From positions 1 through 64,000 of the forward strand of contig JAFYRW010000038.1 of NCBI GenBank assembly GCA_017546785.1: a stretch of 64,000 bases of DNA, read 5' to 3'. The notes beneath the pieces were generated by a model. It saw only the letters and a list, made by a program, of their open reading frames with translations. It was not told the origin of the DNA and made no database searches. How positions within the stretch are numbered: the first letter of the stretch is position 1; the number at the start of each line of letters is the position of its first letter. The position numbers were made by a program, and so were the translations under genes. This DNA comes from Bacteroidaceae bacterium (GTDB lineage Bacteria > Bacteroidota > Bacteroidia > Bacteroidales > Bacteroidaceae). This document shows positions 1-9,354 of this stretch, piece by piece.

Positions 1-147
1 GATACCGTCAGCGGTAGAAACGGTGAATGTAGCGTCTACATAATCACCTGCTGTCTCACCACCTACAAAGTCATCCTGTGAACAAGATGCTACAGCGAGC
101 ATACCTGCAAATGCAAGCATACCAAAGAATAAATTCTTAATCTTCAT
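1..147 (-). CDS. Fimbrillin-like major subunit lipoprotein (N-terminal fragment)
   Basis: This is the first 49 codons of a minus-strand gene that continues past the window start; the ATG is at 147-145. The fragment has a basic start, a hydrophobic stretch and the lipobox LAVASC with the lipidated Cys at residue 22, followed by an acidic SQDDF. This is the usual start of Bacteroidales fimbrial and surface lipoproteins. It is the last visible gene of the operon that begins with the DUF3575 protein at 4981-6216, so a structural fimbrial subunit (FimA/Mfa1-like) is the likely identity. That is an inference from context, because the body of the protein is missing. Confidence 0.6.
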   Translation of the reverse strand, partial: MKIKNLFFGMLAFAGMLAVASCSQDDFVGGETAGDYVDATFTVSTADGI

Positions 148-241
148 AGTGTTTAAAAAAATAGGTTAATAAATTATGTTTTTGTAAATTTTTGCTATTC
201 TTGTAATTTTTTTAACAAACAATACTTTGCTAAAAGGGTGC
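148..241. other. AT-rich intergenic spacer
   Basis: A 94-base spacer between the two distal lipoprotein genes of the fimbrial operon. I see no convincing TAnnTTTG promoter element on the minus strand and no clear terminator hairpin. The distal gene is therefore probably co-transcribed, but a weak promoter cannot be excluded. Confidence 0.4.
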
Positions 242-1153
242 TTATTCAATCTCCTTTTTGTGCTCTTCGTTGGCAAAAGTATCGCTTATGCTTATTGTGT
301 AGCTTACTTTGCCTGTCAGTATGCTACCAACAACATTTGTCTTGTAGTTGCTCTGAAGAGTTACTGCGGGAATACTTACTGCGGGAATAGTTACATCTTT
401 GCGAATAATATCATTATCATTCTGGTCTTTAACTGTGGTGATGTCAATTATATGACTCTCCGACTCATTTGTTGCAAAAACATAGCAGCTTGCAATGCTC
501 ATATAGTCTGTTCCGTTTACGGTAACAGTATTGCCGCTTGCGGGTAGGGTATATGTGGTATATTCTCCCTGTCCTGTATACTCGGGCTCACCGCACAATG
601 CGCAGAAAGTTCTTTTGGAAACTTTAATTTCGGTAGTTGTAGGAGTCATTCCGAATAGGTCGGCTGCTGCGTTCCAATCAGCCTCGCTAATGGCTACGTT
701 CAACTGCGCTAATGGACGTGTGAGTGTTACGGGCAGGCTGACGCTGTTATTAACAGTAACCTCTACACTCTTAGTGAAAGCATCGTAGTCAGCTTCTGTA
801 GCTGTTGCATTGTCATTGCGGCTTATTTTTGTTAAATCTGTAACATTGTAGCTGTCACCTTTCATTGCCCAGAATACAATGTTGTATGTACGACCCTTAA
901 TGAGTCGGGGAGCAAATACAATATCCTCGCCATCCTCAATGCTAATTTCTTTGCGGAGTTTGTCAATCTCGTTGCCATTCTCGAATACTGCGCAAACAAC
1001 CGTATCTACGGTAAGTGCTGCTGCGGCACGTGTTACAGGAATCTCTGCACAGAAGCTTACCTGTACCTCCTCACCCTCAAAGCTTGTGTAATCGTTGCTA
1101 CACGATGCAAAAAGCAACGGCATTGCTAATAGTAGATAGATTAAGTTTTTCAT
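242..1153 (-). CDS. Fimbria-associated lipoprotein, DUF6562-like
   Basis: A 303-residue lipoprotein with lipobox LFASC (Cys18). It has a fimbrillin-type beta-sandwich layout: VTRAAA at about residues 40-45, the IVFWA motif at about 92-96, and RPLAQLN at 146-152. Those last two motifs recur in the neighbouring lipoproteins at 1174-3900 and, in part, 3887-4984, which marks the three as relatives. The family is typical of Bacteroidales fimbrial operons, where members act as minor or anchor subunits exported to the cell surface and polymerised after proteolysis. Its start lies 20 bases after the preceding stop, so co-transcription is likely. The exact family name is recalled from motif similarity and was not searched. 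Confidence 0.65.
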   Translation of the reverse strand: MKNLIYLLLAMPLLFASCSNDYTSFEGEEVQVSFCAEIPVTRAAAALTVDTVVCAVFENGNEIDKLRKEISIEDGEDIVFAPRLIKGRTYNIVFWAMKGDSYNVTDLTKISRNDNATATEADYDAFTKSVEVTVNNSVSLPVTLTRPLAQLNVAISEADWNAAADLFGMTPTTTEIKVSKRTFCALCGEPEYTGQGEYTTYTLPASGNTVTVNGTDYMSIASCYVFATNESESHIIDITTVKDQNDNDIIRKDVTIPAVSIPAVTLQSNYKTNVVGSILTGKVSYTISISDTFANEEHKKEIE

Positions 1154-1173
1154 ATTTAATGTTTTTTATTTAT

Positions 1174-3900
1174 TTACATTAATTCTTGAAGGGTTACAGA
1201 TGTTTCACTTGTGAATTTTTTAGTCCCATCAATGGTTATATTTTTAACCTTTACAGTACCTTTTTTATCTCCCTTTTGACCTATAAAGATTATTTTTGCA
1301 CCTAAGCAATATGCTTCACCAATAACAGAAATAGATGTCCCCTTGCTATGAGAATGGCTATCTTGACCATAACTATTACCACTAACAGAACAATCACTAA
1401 CACTTACGGTGTATCCTTCCTTTGATCTTATATCACCAATAAATTGATTAATGTGACGTCCGGGGATTATACCAGCTTTAATAAAATTAGCAATATTTCC
1501 TTTTTGATCACTTTGGCCATAAGCGTTAATTTCAGTATTATTTACACTACAATTTGTAATTGTAGCATTGTAATTAATAAAACCTGTTAATGCACCTATT
1601 TCTCCATATGAATAGAATTCTGCTGACACAATACTCTCTTCAAACAACTCCTTATGCTCTTGACATTTATAGTTTTCTATATAACAATTATTTACCGAAC
1701 AATTATTGATTGTTGCCTTTGTGGTTGATACCAAACGTCCAGCAAGTATTGCTGTTTTTTGAAGAGCAAAGACTTTGCATCCATAGGCGTGAACATTATC
1801 CATAGTATATGTTGCACCACCGACACTAAGTACCACAGTTGCTCCATATGATTTATCAACTGTTTGTCCATCGTCAGTTCCTACTATATGAGGCACTACG
1901 GTGCAACAGTTGTGGAATGAGGTGTTTCTATGTATATCGCCGTTGTTACCACTCAAAATAAATGCGTAACGGTCGGAGCCTTGACTGTTAAGTGCTAAAT
2001 TATAAATACCATTATTGTTACCTTCCAATAGAGCGATAGACGAGAATGCATTGAACTTATTGTCATCAGTACTATTGAAAGCACTCTTGGTAAAGTTGCT
2101 GTGAACAAAGTATTCACCATCGACACCCTGTCCGAACATATCAACATTCTCCATTAGGTAGAGAGCAGCTGGAGAGGCTGTTGCTTTTCTTACTCCTGCA
2201 AGGTCAAAAGGTGAGTAAACCTCGTATTTATTGCTTTCGCCATTGTAAAGCAAAAGGTCGGCTTTTGCAGTCGCGGTTGTGCCGTCCCAACGGGGAGCCA
2301 TACGTACACCGCCGAATGTGACCTTTGCGCGACGATAAGTTTCAGCACCCAACCAACCGTTATATTTTGTATCGATTGTTCCGGCCCACTCGCTGTTATT
2401 TGCTTTTGTATATGTCGATGCGTAGTCTGCTACCGATACATCAGTAGCCTCGCACTCTGCGTCAAAAGTAAGGCTCTCGTTGTTGTCGTATCCACTCAAA
2501 AGACCAACAAACTTGCCTTCGCTTGCCGAGCCATTAACGGTTACACCATTAAGTTTACAGCCTGTGAATGTTACATTCAGTGTCTCGTTACGGTCCTTTG
2601 CGCTATTACGCTCAATATATCCAACCATACCACCGGCAGCACCATTTGTTGTTACTACCGATGACTTTGTAACAGAAACATTTGTAAATGAAGAGCTTCC
2701 CTTTAGTGTGTTTACCAATGTTCCTACGTGAGACGATGCTCCGCTAATTGTTACATCCTCTATTGCAAGGTCTTTTACTGTGAGGCTTGTTGCATTGCCA
2801 AAAAGAGCACCGCTAAGGTTCAATCCTTTTATAATGTGTTCGCCACCATCTACAGTGCTTCCTGCGGGAAGAGCAATAGAGCCTACAGCTATTTTGTTCA
2901 TATCAATGTCGGTGGTAAGAACAAAAGTTCCAGCCGATAGAGTGTTTGCATTTTTTGCCAACCAGGCAACATTCGCTGCCGATTTAATAACGTAGCGATT
3001 CTCTGTGTCGATAGTAGGTGCATCGCTGCTTGTGCCGTCCCATACGCTCCACGTTTCGGGCTGCTGAACAATTGCACCAAGAACATTGGTCTTTTTGTTT
3101 TTCTCCAATATTACTCCTTGCAACTCAATCTGTTTGATAGAGCTACCATCTGCTTTCTGTAAATCGAGAGTAGCGTTTATTGATGCAGTTGTACCTACAG
3201 GAGTAAACAAATAGTTGTTTGTAATATAGTAGTATGTATTACCGTCTACGCTCAAAGGCTCGTTAGGAAAGTCGCTGAATGTAAATGTCTTATCTTCGCT
3301 TGCTGTGGTGATTGTTCCGTTTATAGGATCAAATTCTGTGGCAATGTCGCTTAGTGTAAGAACAGCTACGTGCTCGCCTATTACAGGCTGTGTGGTATTG
3401 TCGGCAAAGTTAAGCTGTGCGAACGGACGGGTGAGAATAACATCTGCTTCAGCATTGCTCGAACCTACGCTCACATTGCTCACAGCATAGAAGGCGTCCA
3501 TTTCCTCCATTTTTGCAAAGCCACCGTTGAGGTAATCCTCGTAATTTACGCTGATTTTACCATCGTCGGTTAGTGTGTATGCTGTGTTTGAGCTATTCTG
3601 TGCCCAGAAGATGATATTATATTGGCGTCCCTCAATAAGAACAATAGAAATACCGTTGCTCTGTGCTGTTGTCCAATCGGTTGTTGTAGTGTATTTTTTG
3701 CTGCCATTCTCGTATACACCAACAACAAGCTGGTCAATACCCGATGCGTCACCAATGGCACGAGTGGTCTCTATTACAGGGTGGTAGGTAACGGTTATCT
3801 CCTTACCATCGCCTTGCAACAACTCATTCTCATTGGTACAGGCAAAAAGTGCCAATACAACAAATGATAAGATTATATGTATATAATTATTTCTTTTCAT
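1174..3900 (-). CDS. Large surface lipoprotein: fimbrillin-like N-terminus plus beta-helix-like repeats
   Basis: A 908-residue lipoprotein (lipobox ALFAC, Cys21). Residues about 30-280 form a fimbrillin/DUF6562-like domain with NIIFWA near 95-100 and RPFAQLN at 158-164. From about residue 300 to the end the sequence is Gly/Ser/Thr/Asn-rich with repeated short beta-strands and Asn ladders, including GGMVGYIERN- and GEIGALTGFINY-type GLUG-like units. This is the pattern of right-handed beta-helix adhesins. It starts inside the 3' end of the upstream gene (14-base overlap), so translation is coupled. A tip or accessory adhesin of the fimbria is the likely role. The long repeat half is unusual beside the roughly 300-365-residue relatives next to it. 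Confidence 0.6.
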   Translation of the reverse strand: MKRNNYIHIILSFVVLALFACTNENELLQGDGKEITVTYHPVIETTRAIGDASGIDQLVVGVYENGSKKYTTTTDWTTAQSNGISIVLIEGRQYNIIFWAQNSSNTAYTLTDDGKISVNYEDYLNGGFAKMEEMDAFYAVSNVSVGSSNAEADVILTRPFAQLNFADNTTQPVIGEHVAVLTLSDIATEFDPINGTITTASEDKTFTFSDFPNEPLSVDGNTYYYITNNYLFTPVGTTASINATLDLQKADGSSIKQIELQGVILEKNKKTNVLGAIVQQPETWSVWDGTSSDAPTIDTENRYVIKSAANVAWLAKNANTLSAGTFVLTTDIDMNKIAVGSIALPAGSTVDGGEHIIKGLNLSGALFGNATSLTVKDLAIEDVTISGASSHVGTLVNTLKGSSSFTNVSVTKSSVVTTNGAAGGMVGYIERNSAKDRNETLNVTFTGCKLNGVTVNGSASEGKFVGLLSGYDNNESLTFDAECEATDVSVADYASTYTKANNSEWAGTIDTKYNGWLGAETYRRAKVTFGGVRMAPRWDGTTATAKADLLLYNGESNKYEVYSPFDLAGVRKATASPAALYLMENVDMFGQGVDGEYFVHSNFTKSAFNSTDDNKFNAFSSIALLEGNNNGIYNLALNSQGSDRYAFILSGNNGDIHRNTSFHNCCTVVPHIVGTDDGQTVDKSYGATVVLSVGGATYTMDNVHAYGCKVFALQKTAILAGRLVSTTKATINNCSVNNCYIENYKCQEHKELFEESIVSAEFYSYGEIGALTGFINYNATITNCSVNNTEINAYGQSDQKGNIANFIKAGIIPGRHINQFIGDIRSKEGYTVSVSDCSVSGNSYGQDSHSHSKGTSISVIGEAYCLGAKIIFIGQKGDKKGTVKVKNITIDGTKKFTSETSVTLQELM

Positions 3901-4984
3901 CCTCAGTCTCAGTCTTTTCGTATTCTACCTCTTCGTCGCCGTAGATGTAGTTGTGGTTACCGTTGAAGTCCGATTCAATCTTAATACCTCCCGATGATTT
4001 AAGTGTAAGGAAGGAACCTGTCAGCTTTGTGTGACGGCTACGCTTCACAGGGACAGCAATCTGTTCCGATTTTGCAATATCACGTCCCTCATTGTCGCAT
4101 AGTACAATATTTACATAGGCATTTCTTGCGGTTCCATTGACAAAAATGTAATCGAATCCCAAAGATGCCTCATCTTCGTTCAAAATGTTTAGTTTCGACT
4201 CAAATATAACAGTTCCGGGGTAGGTGTCATTAGGTACGTCACTGTCCATATTGTAACCGTACACCATATCGGGCTGATAGAATTTTACAACGTAATTATC
4301 GGTGTTTACGCGGGTAGGGGGCTCCTCACCGCGAGTCGAAGCCATTTTTGTAAGGTATTCAATCTCTTTCTCCAAGAAGTCTTTTAGGTCGGTTGCTATA
4401 AGTTCGAACTTAGCCAAAGGACGCTGCATTGTGATATTTACCTCCTGTGGCGCCTTTTCGGCATAGTCGGCAACAAGCGTTACCTCTTTTATTCCTCGGA
4501 ACGCATCGCGAATGTCGCTACTACCTTTGTGTGTACCCTGCAACAGGATGTTGGCAAAGTCGTCTACGTCGTAGAAAGGCATCTGATCCTCAGTCTCCAA
4601 TAGGTCGGACCATACCTTAATATAATATTCGCCGGGTAATAGGTCGAGTAAGAATTCACAATCGTATCCCTCGGAAAGATCCTTTATGTATACAAATTCG
4701 TGAGTAAAACCGCGTGTAATGGCACGATTCTTTCGTGTTACAGGGTAGGCACGAATTACGTATCGTATATATCCATCGCTCTGCAGGTTGTCGTATGTAT
4801 CGCCCAATGCAATTTCGGTGGCCTTGCTGTTCTCGTATTTATGATGCCATTCGGTCATCATAGTCTCGTAGTTCAGCTTAAGATGTACCTGTACATTCTC
4901 GGGTAGGTCGGGCCACTCGTGAACGTCGCAGGCTGTTAGCAGCAACAGGGGTATATATATAATAATGTATAATAACCTTCTCAT
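3887..4984 (-). CDS. Fimbria-associated lipoprotein, FimB/Mfa2- or DUF6562-like
   Basis: A 365-residue lipoprotein (LLTAC, Cys19) with the CDVHEWP start seen in Bacteroidales fimbrial anchor lipoproteins. RPLAKFEL at about 188-195 corresponds to the RPLAQLN motif of the downstream relatives. The C-terminus is highly charged (many Glu and Lys). The ATG overlaps the stop of the upstream DUF3575 gene by four bases, and its own 3' end overlaps the next gene, so this is a tight operon. The likely role is anchoring or assembling the fimbrial fibre at the outer membrane. Whether it belongs to FimB/Mfa2 or to DUF6562 proper would need a profile search. Confidence 0.6.
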   Translation of the reverse strand: MRRLLYIIIYIPLLLLTACDVHEWPDLPENVQVHLKLNYETMMTEWHHKYENSKATEIALGDTYDNLQSDGYIRYVIRAYPVTRKNRAITRGFTHEFVYIKDLSEGYDCEFLLDLLPGEYYIKVWSDLLETEDQMPFYDVDDFANILLQGTHKGSSDIRDAFRGIKEVTLVADYAEKAPQEVNITMQRPLAKFELIATDLKDFLEKEIEYLTKMASTRGEEPPTRVNTDNYVVKFYQPDMVYGYNMDSDVPNDTYPGTVIFESKLNILNEDEASLGFDYIFVNGTARNAYVNIVLCDNEGRDIAKSEQIAVPVKRSRHTKLTGSFLTLKSSGGIKIESDFNGNHNYIYGDEEVEYEKTETEDEKK

Positions 4985-6216
4985 TGCTTGCCTCCTTTCT
5001 TCTTTCTAAAGTCAAGCGCATACGAGAATGTTATTGCGGCATTATCCAACCCCCAGTAGGTCATCTCTTCGGTACCAATCAAAAGACCGTTCTTTGTGTC
5101 GTCGGTATTATGGAATACATCGTATTTGAGCGGATAGACTCCTGCGCCGAGTGTAAACTCAACGTTCCAACGTTTAGAAGCCTCCAAAGGCAAACGGTAA
5201 CCCACGCTTATACCACCGCCCAATGCAGGGTGGTCCATATTGTGATCCTGATAGCGGTAGCTTCCGTCTATAGCAATGTTATACTGCGCAAAGCCAAAAT
5301 GTGCTCCGAGGAAGAATTTGTCGTTATTCTCTGAGAACCAATAACGTACCTCGGGCTGAACGGCCAATGTGCGGAATTTTATTGTCTCTATTGCATAGTT
5401 CCACGCTGAATAGTATATGGGTACAGCTACTGACCAATGCTTTGCAAAGTCAAACTCAATTGCGGCATTAGAAATACCTGCTGCCAATCCTATGGCGTTT
5501 GTCTTAAAGTGCAGACGATAGTCCCAACCCTCAATTGCGGGAGTTTCCACAATTACAGTGTCTGGCTCTTCTACTGTGGGCTCTACAACAGGCTCGGGGA
5601 CAATTATAGGCTGTGGCTCGGGCTTTTGTGTTACGAATACAACCTCGGCGTTACGCATATTCGCAAAGTACAGGCGGTTCATATCTCTCCACACTTTGCC
5701 ATTGTCCAATTTCCTTATCTTAAGAATACGGCTGTCAATGTGAGCGTCAGACTGGTAGTAATTAACCAATTCCGACTCCTCGTCAAGAATTGCGAGAATC
5801 TCCTCTTTGTGGGAAATATCACCATTCTTGACATATTCTTTAAGAATGTCCCAGAAAATGTGAGTCTCGTTACGATGAATGATGCTGTCGGGGATATATA
5901 TGCGATTGCGTACATAATTCTCAAGAGCCGAAAGACGTCTCTTTGACAATCTGCGGTTAATTTGGTCGCTACCCTCGGGCGATGCTGCTCCTAAGAACGA
6001 TACCTCTTTTATGCTTATAGTGGTGTCCTCCTTAAGCTCCTGTATAAAATCTTTTATTTTCTGTAGCTGCTTTGCGTTGTCCGAATATGTTGAGTCTATG
6101 GTAGCAACATTCAGACGAAAATCTACGTCGATTATCGTCTTTACCTCCTGTGCGCTTGCTGTTACTATAGCAAACACAAAGAGTATCAATGCTATAAAAT
6201 GTTTTTTAAAACTCAT
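4981..6216 (-). CDS. OmpA-like / DUF3575 outer-membrane protein, first gene of fimbrial operon
   Basis: A 411-residue secreted protein with a signal peptide ending near VTASAQ (about residue 22). Residues about 25-180 are OmpA-like, with GAASPEGSDQINRRLSKRR, the kind of segment that contacts peptidoglycan in OmpA-family proteins. A Pro/Glu/Val-rich linker covers about 197-222. The rest is the DUF3575 beta-barrel, ending in aromatic-rich strands (ITFSYALDFR). Proteins of this build usually lead Bacteroidales fimbrial operons and probably form the outer-membrane platform. A TATCTTTG promoter element lies about 50 bases upstream, and the gene overlaps the next by ATGA. Confidence 0.75.
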   Translation of the reverse strand: MSFKKHFIALILFVFAIVTASAQEVKTIIDVDFRLNVATIDSTYSDNAKQLQKIKDFIQELKEDTTISIKEVSFLGAASPEGSDQINRRLSKRRLSALENYVRNRIYIPDSIIHRNETHIFWDILKEYVKNGDISHKEEILAILDEESELVNYYQSDAHIDSRILKIRKLDNGKVWRDMNRLYFANMRNAEVVFVTQKPEPQPIIVPEPVVEPTVEEPDTVIVETPAIEGWDYRLHFKTNAIGLAAGISNAAIEFDFAKHWSVAVPIYYSAWNYAIETIKFRTLAVQPEVRYWFSENNDKFFLGAHFGFAQYNIAIDGSYRYQDHNMDHPALGGGISVGYRLPLEASKRWNVEFTLGAGVYPLKYDVFHNTDDTKNGLLIGTEEMTYWGLDNAAITFSYALDFRKKKGGKQ

Positions 6217-6265
6217 ATATCGGTGGCTTTTTTTAGTACTTGTGGTGAGCGTGTTTACGAAAGTG

Positions 6266-6273
6266 CAAAGATA
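6266..6273 (-). promoter_or_regulatory. Bacteroidetes -7 promoter element of fimbrial operon
   Basis: On the minus strand the sequence is TATCTTTG, an exact match to the Bacteroidetes TAnnTTTG element. Transcription would start about 43 bases before the ATG at 6216. A run of about 16 A/T pairs lies just upstream (6276-6291). No TTG at the -33 position is visible, so strength is uncertain. Confidence 0.55.
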
Positions 6274-6501
6274 CGTTTTTTTTTTTTTTTTGTAACGTTT
6301 TTTATGAAAACTTTCTTCTTTTTATTTCAATTTTAACATTATGATATTTTTTCACTCTCTTATTTGTTAAAATTAAGATGGTGTTTACCGATAAAATAGC
6401 CTTTTTTGCTGTTTTTTTATGGATTTTGTCCGCAATAAAAAAGTTGAGGTAAGAATTTTTTACTTTATCTGTGGCTGTTATAGATAAAAACAATAAAAAT
6501 T
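6274..6501. other. AT-rich intergenic region, no gene seen
   Basis: Together with the promoter and terminator entries this covers the gap between the EamA gene and the fimbrial operon. It has very high A+T with long T runs. A 63-codon open frame on the minus strand (6302-6493) is low-complexity, Lys/Ile-rich and without recognisable features, so I treat it as non-coding. Confidence 0.5.
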
Positions 6502-6527
6502 TCCCCGAACTTTTGTAAGCCCGGGGA
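6502..6527 (-). terminator. Terminator after EamA transporter gene
   Basis: On the minus strand a TCCCCG/CGGGGA stem of six pairs with a 14-base loop is followed by AAATTTTTA. It lies about 20 bases after the stop at 6546, at the end of the four-gene minus operon 10464-6546. Confidence 0.6.
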
Positions 6528-6545
6528 GATTTTTAAGTCTCTATA

Positions 6546-7463
6546 CTACTTTCCTCGGTTAATGATATAAATTCCGCCGGTGGCAAGCAGTGCTGCAATG
6601 ATATATTTCCAATAGAAAGGCTCGTCGAGGCATAGCGACGATGTTATTGCTCCCACAATGGGAATAAGAGAATTGTATATTGCAACCTTTCCTACCGGAT
6701 TACAGGTAAGCAGCTTGTTGTAGAGCATAAATCCCATTGTCGATATTCCTACGAGCAGCAGCAGTATCACCACGCCCCACGCTGTTATCTGCGGAATTGT
6801 CGCGCCCATAAGAAGTGCCGGCGCAACAAGCATAATGCCGCCGACAGCAAGGCTGTAGCCCGTTCCCACAAAAACATCCACACGCTTACCCAGCCCTCGT
6901 GTCATAAGGCCGGCAATAGCGGCGCAAAAGGTGTTCAGTATAATCATTCCGTCGCCCTGCAGTGTGAATCTTCCACTATCGGCGCCACCGATATTCAGTA
7001 TAAGAATGCCGGCAAAGCCCACAATGCAGCCTATAATCTTGCGTGCGGTTAGTTTGTCACTCTTAAAGAACATACAGGCGAAAAGCACCAACAGAAAGAC
7101 ACCAAATGAGTTGAGGATAGCGGCGCGCGCTCCTCCGCTGTGCGACAGTCCCACGTAAAAGAATGCGTAGTGTAGGGTAGTGTTCATAAGTGCGAACAGT
7201 AGCACATACCAATAGCTGCTTCGGCTCTTTAGTGCAAAATTTATCTTTGCGCCACGAGCAATGCACAGCACAAGCACTCCGGCAAGCGTAAAGCGTACGC
7301 CGGCAAATAACATCTTTTCGGCAGTCATCGAGGCTGTGATAGCAAACTCCTCGAATCCCAATTTAATAAGCGGATAGGCCCAGCCCCACGCTGTAGCAGC
7401 ACTCAGAGCAAATAGTGCCACCCACAAAGGTTGTTGGAATATGTTTTTCTTTTCGTTGTTCAT
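6546..7463 (-). CDS. EamA/DMT-family transporter
   Basis: A 305-residue integral membrane protein with about ten hydrophobic segments arranged as two EamA repeats (about residues 12-155 and 165-302). The first repeat carries the WGWAYPLIKLG motif typical of this family near its start. Drug/metabolite transporters of this kind export or import small metabolites, and the substrate cannot be read from sequence. It is the last gene of a minus-strand group behind the small lipoprotein (41-base gap), with a hairpin terminator just downstream. Length is normal for the family. Confidence 0.85.
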   Translation of the reverse strand: MNNEKKNIFQQPLWVALFALSAATAWGWAYPLIKLGFEEFAITASMTAEKMLFAGVRFTLAGVLVLCIARGAKINFALKSRSSYWYVLLFALMNTTLHYAFFYVGLSHSGGARAAILNSFGVFLLVLFACMFFKSDKLTARKIIGCIVGFAGILILNIGGADSGRFTLQGDGMIILNTFCAAIAGLMTRGLGKRVDVFVGTGYSLAVGGIMLVAPALLMGATIPQITAWGVVILLLLVGISTMGFMLYNKLLTCNPVGKVAIYNSLIPIVGAITSSLCLDEPFYWKYIIAALLATGGIYIINRGK

Positions 7464-7504
7464 ACTATTTTGTTTTTAGTTATTTTACTGTATATGTTTT
7501 TCGT

Positions 7505-7876
7505 TCAAAATTTTCTAAAGGTGAGCCTTGTCTCTTTTGAGCGCAGACGCATAGCCTTGCGGTTCAGAAGCTCCACAGCGAAGCGCTCGTCGGTGGCATT
7601 GTCAATCCCCTCTCTTACAAGCTCATTCTCTTTGGTGTCAATCATCTGAATAAACAGAGAATCGCCCATATGCTGGAATCGTCCGTATCTTCCGCTAATT
7701 TGAATAAGGTCGAGCTGTATGCTCCAGAAAATCTTATCCTCTTTGGCGCTCAGCGCAGTGTCGTTGCGCTCAATCTCCAGCAGCTGCCAAAAACCGCCAA
7801 GTTCTCCATTGTGGTCGGCCTTTTGGCAGGCGGTAACAAGCACTATCATTGTTGCTATAACAATAAATCTTCTCAT
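7505..7876 (-). CDS. Small lipocalin-like lipoprotein
   Basis: A 123-residue protein with a lipoprotein signal (VLVTAC, Cys17). The mature part starts GGFWQLLEIE and continues in alternating hydrophobic strands, as in the small lipocalin-like domain proteins common in Bacteroidales. It lies 12 bases after the Wzi-like gene and 41 bases before the EamA gene, on the same strand. No catalytic residues are evident. A ligand-binding or envelope-associated role is an inference from fold and context only. Confidence 0.6.
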   Translation of the reverse strand: MRRFIVIATMIVLVTACQKADHNGELGGFWQLLEIERNDTALSAKEDKIFWSIQLDLIQISGRYGRFQHMGDSLFIQMIDTKENELVREGIDNATDERFAVELLNRKAMRLRSKETRLTFRKF

Positions 7877-7888
7877 TGCTCTGCTGTT

Positions 7889-9352
7889 TTATTTTCCAAA
7901 GTTAAACACTCCTATTTTGCTTATGCTCAATAGCCCGCCGTAGTTGTTGCCGTAGAGCGTACCACTGTCGAATGCAAACGACGCTGTTGCGCTCCAACCG
8001 CTGAGCCTTTGTGGCGAGAAGGTTAGTTCCACCAGCCCCGACACATTTTTCTTGATGTCGGTAAATGGGTAGGAGTATGTTCCCCAATTGTTAGACTTTG
8101 TGAGCAGCAACCGGTAGCCCAACCAACCGAGCGGACAGCCCTCTATGCCAAAGTGGAACGCCTCTACACGGTTGTTGTAGCAGTGCAGACGCTTGTCGCC
8201 GTTGTACACAGGCGATGTACACAGCGGTGTTCCTATTGTCATTCCATAGTTGAACCATCCGCCGTACCAACCGTGGTTGTAATTGTCGTCCACGCAGCTT
8301 ATCTGGTCGGGAATCTTTTCGGTTGAATCGTGATATATAGGTCCCGAGTGGTCCTTTAGGTTGAAATACTCAAGCGCAACCCCCTTTATCCATCGGAAAT
8401 TCTTTAGCGACAGTTCGACGCCCACAAGCTGCTCCACCCACAGACCATACTCCCAGAACATTTGCGAGTGGTCCTCGAATGCGTGCTCATAGTAGGCGCG
8501 CAGCTGCCAATCGCTCTCTTTCCACGTTATTGCTCCGTGCCAACTGCCCAATTGGTTGCCTGCAATATTTACTTGGTCCGAAGCATTATATTGCTTGTCT
8601 CCTTTGAATGGGATTAAAGCCATAAGATAATCTTTGAATCGTGCAGGGTTTCTATGATTTTGTCCAACGACATTACCTTTGTTATACACCCTGCCGCCGA
8701 ATTGCGCAGCCATTTCAAGGCCAAACTCCGCTGTCAGAGGAAATATCTTTTCGTTGCCCGCTTTAAAATATAGAGCCTTTGAGTGGTATAGTGCGCGTGT
8801 GTTGTAGGCATACCCCTCGGGCACGAACGACTGTTGCCAATCGCCGTCGGTAAAGCGTCCGTATGCAATGTGTCCGCGAACGGTGAACCATCCTTTGGTA
8901 CAGAATAAATCCCAATAGTCGTCTACGCTGAACCTAATCTGAGGAATAGGGCGTGCATTACCGCTCTCGGTAAGCCCTCCTGTCGATAGTCGCGCATTCT
9001 TGAAATTGCTCCAACGCTCGCGCTGTCCCACCGACAAGGTAAGCATCCTCCAGCTGACATCGGCAAAGGTCTGGTGCACAAAGAGCGGTGCAGTCTGGTT
9101 TATTCCTCCAACAGCATCTACACCATATTCCACATTCCAATTTTTTGCAAAGGGATAGTTACCCTCTACGCTCACCCGCATATAGCCGTTCTTTGTAGCA
9201 ACGCCACCAAGCCCCTGACGGTTGGCAACGTGCCAAAAGGGTGCGTATGTGCCATTGGCGGTAACAGCGTTAATCTCGGCGCTGTACTTTAGCGTCTGCG
9301 ACTGTGCTGCAACGGCCATAAACAACAATATGTAAGCAAGCGCACCTCTCAT
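7889..9352 (-). CDS. Capsule assembly Wzi-family outer-membrane protein
   Basis: A 487-residue protein with a signal peptide (cleavage near AAQSQ, about residue 18) followed by many amphipathic, aromatic-rich beta strands. Motifs such as YAPFWHVANRQG near the start and VGQRERWSN around residue 100 match the Wzi capsule-assembly family of Bacteroidales. In Escherichia coli, Wzi is an 18-stranded outer-membrane lectin that binds capsule to the cell surface. The upstream nucleotidyltransferase ends two bases before this start. Its position a few kilobases from the large polysaccharide cluster supports the same role here. Confidence 0.85.
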   Translation of the reverse strand: MRGALAYILLFMAVAAQSQTLKYSAEINAVTANGTYAPFWHVANRQGLGGVATKNGYMRVSVEGNYPFAKNWNVEYGVDAVGGINQTAPLFVHQTFADVSWRMLTLSVGQRERWSNFKNARLSTGGLTESGNARPIPQIRFSVDDYWDLFCTKGWFTVRGHIAYGRFTDGDWQQSFVPEGYAYNTRALYHSKALYFKAGNEKIFPLTAEFGLEMAAQFGGRVYNKGNVVGQNHRNPARFKDYLMALIPFKGDKQYNASDQVNIAGNQLGSWHGAITWKESDWQLRAYYEHAFEDHSQMFWEYGLWVEQLVGVELSLKNFRWIKGVALEYFNLKDHSGPIYHDSTEKIPDQISCVDDNYNHGWYGGWFNYGMTIGTPLCTSPVYNGDKRLHCYNNRVEAFHFGIEGCPLGWLGYRLLLTKSNNWGTYSYPFTDIKKNVSGLVELTFSPQRLSGWSATASFAFDSGTLYGNNYGGLLSISKIGVFNFGK

Positions 9353-9354
9353 AG

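Noticed and set aside
6302..6493. 63-codon minus-strand open frame in the gap before the fimbrial operon
   Set aside because: It is AT-rich, low-complexity and Lys/Ile-rich, without a signal, family motif or neighbour logic. Best seen as chance in AT-rich intergenic DNA.
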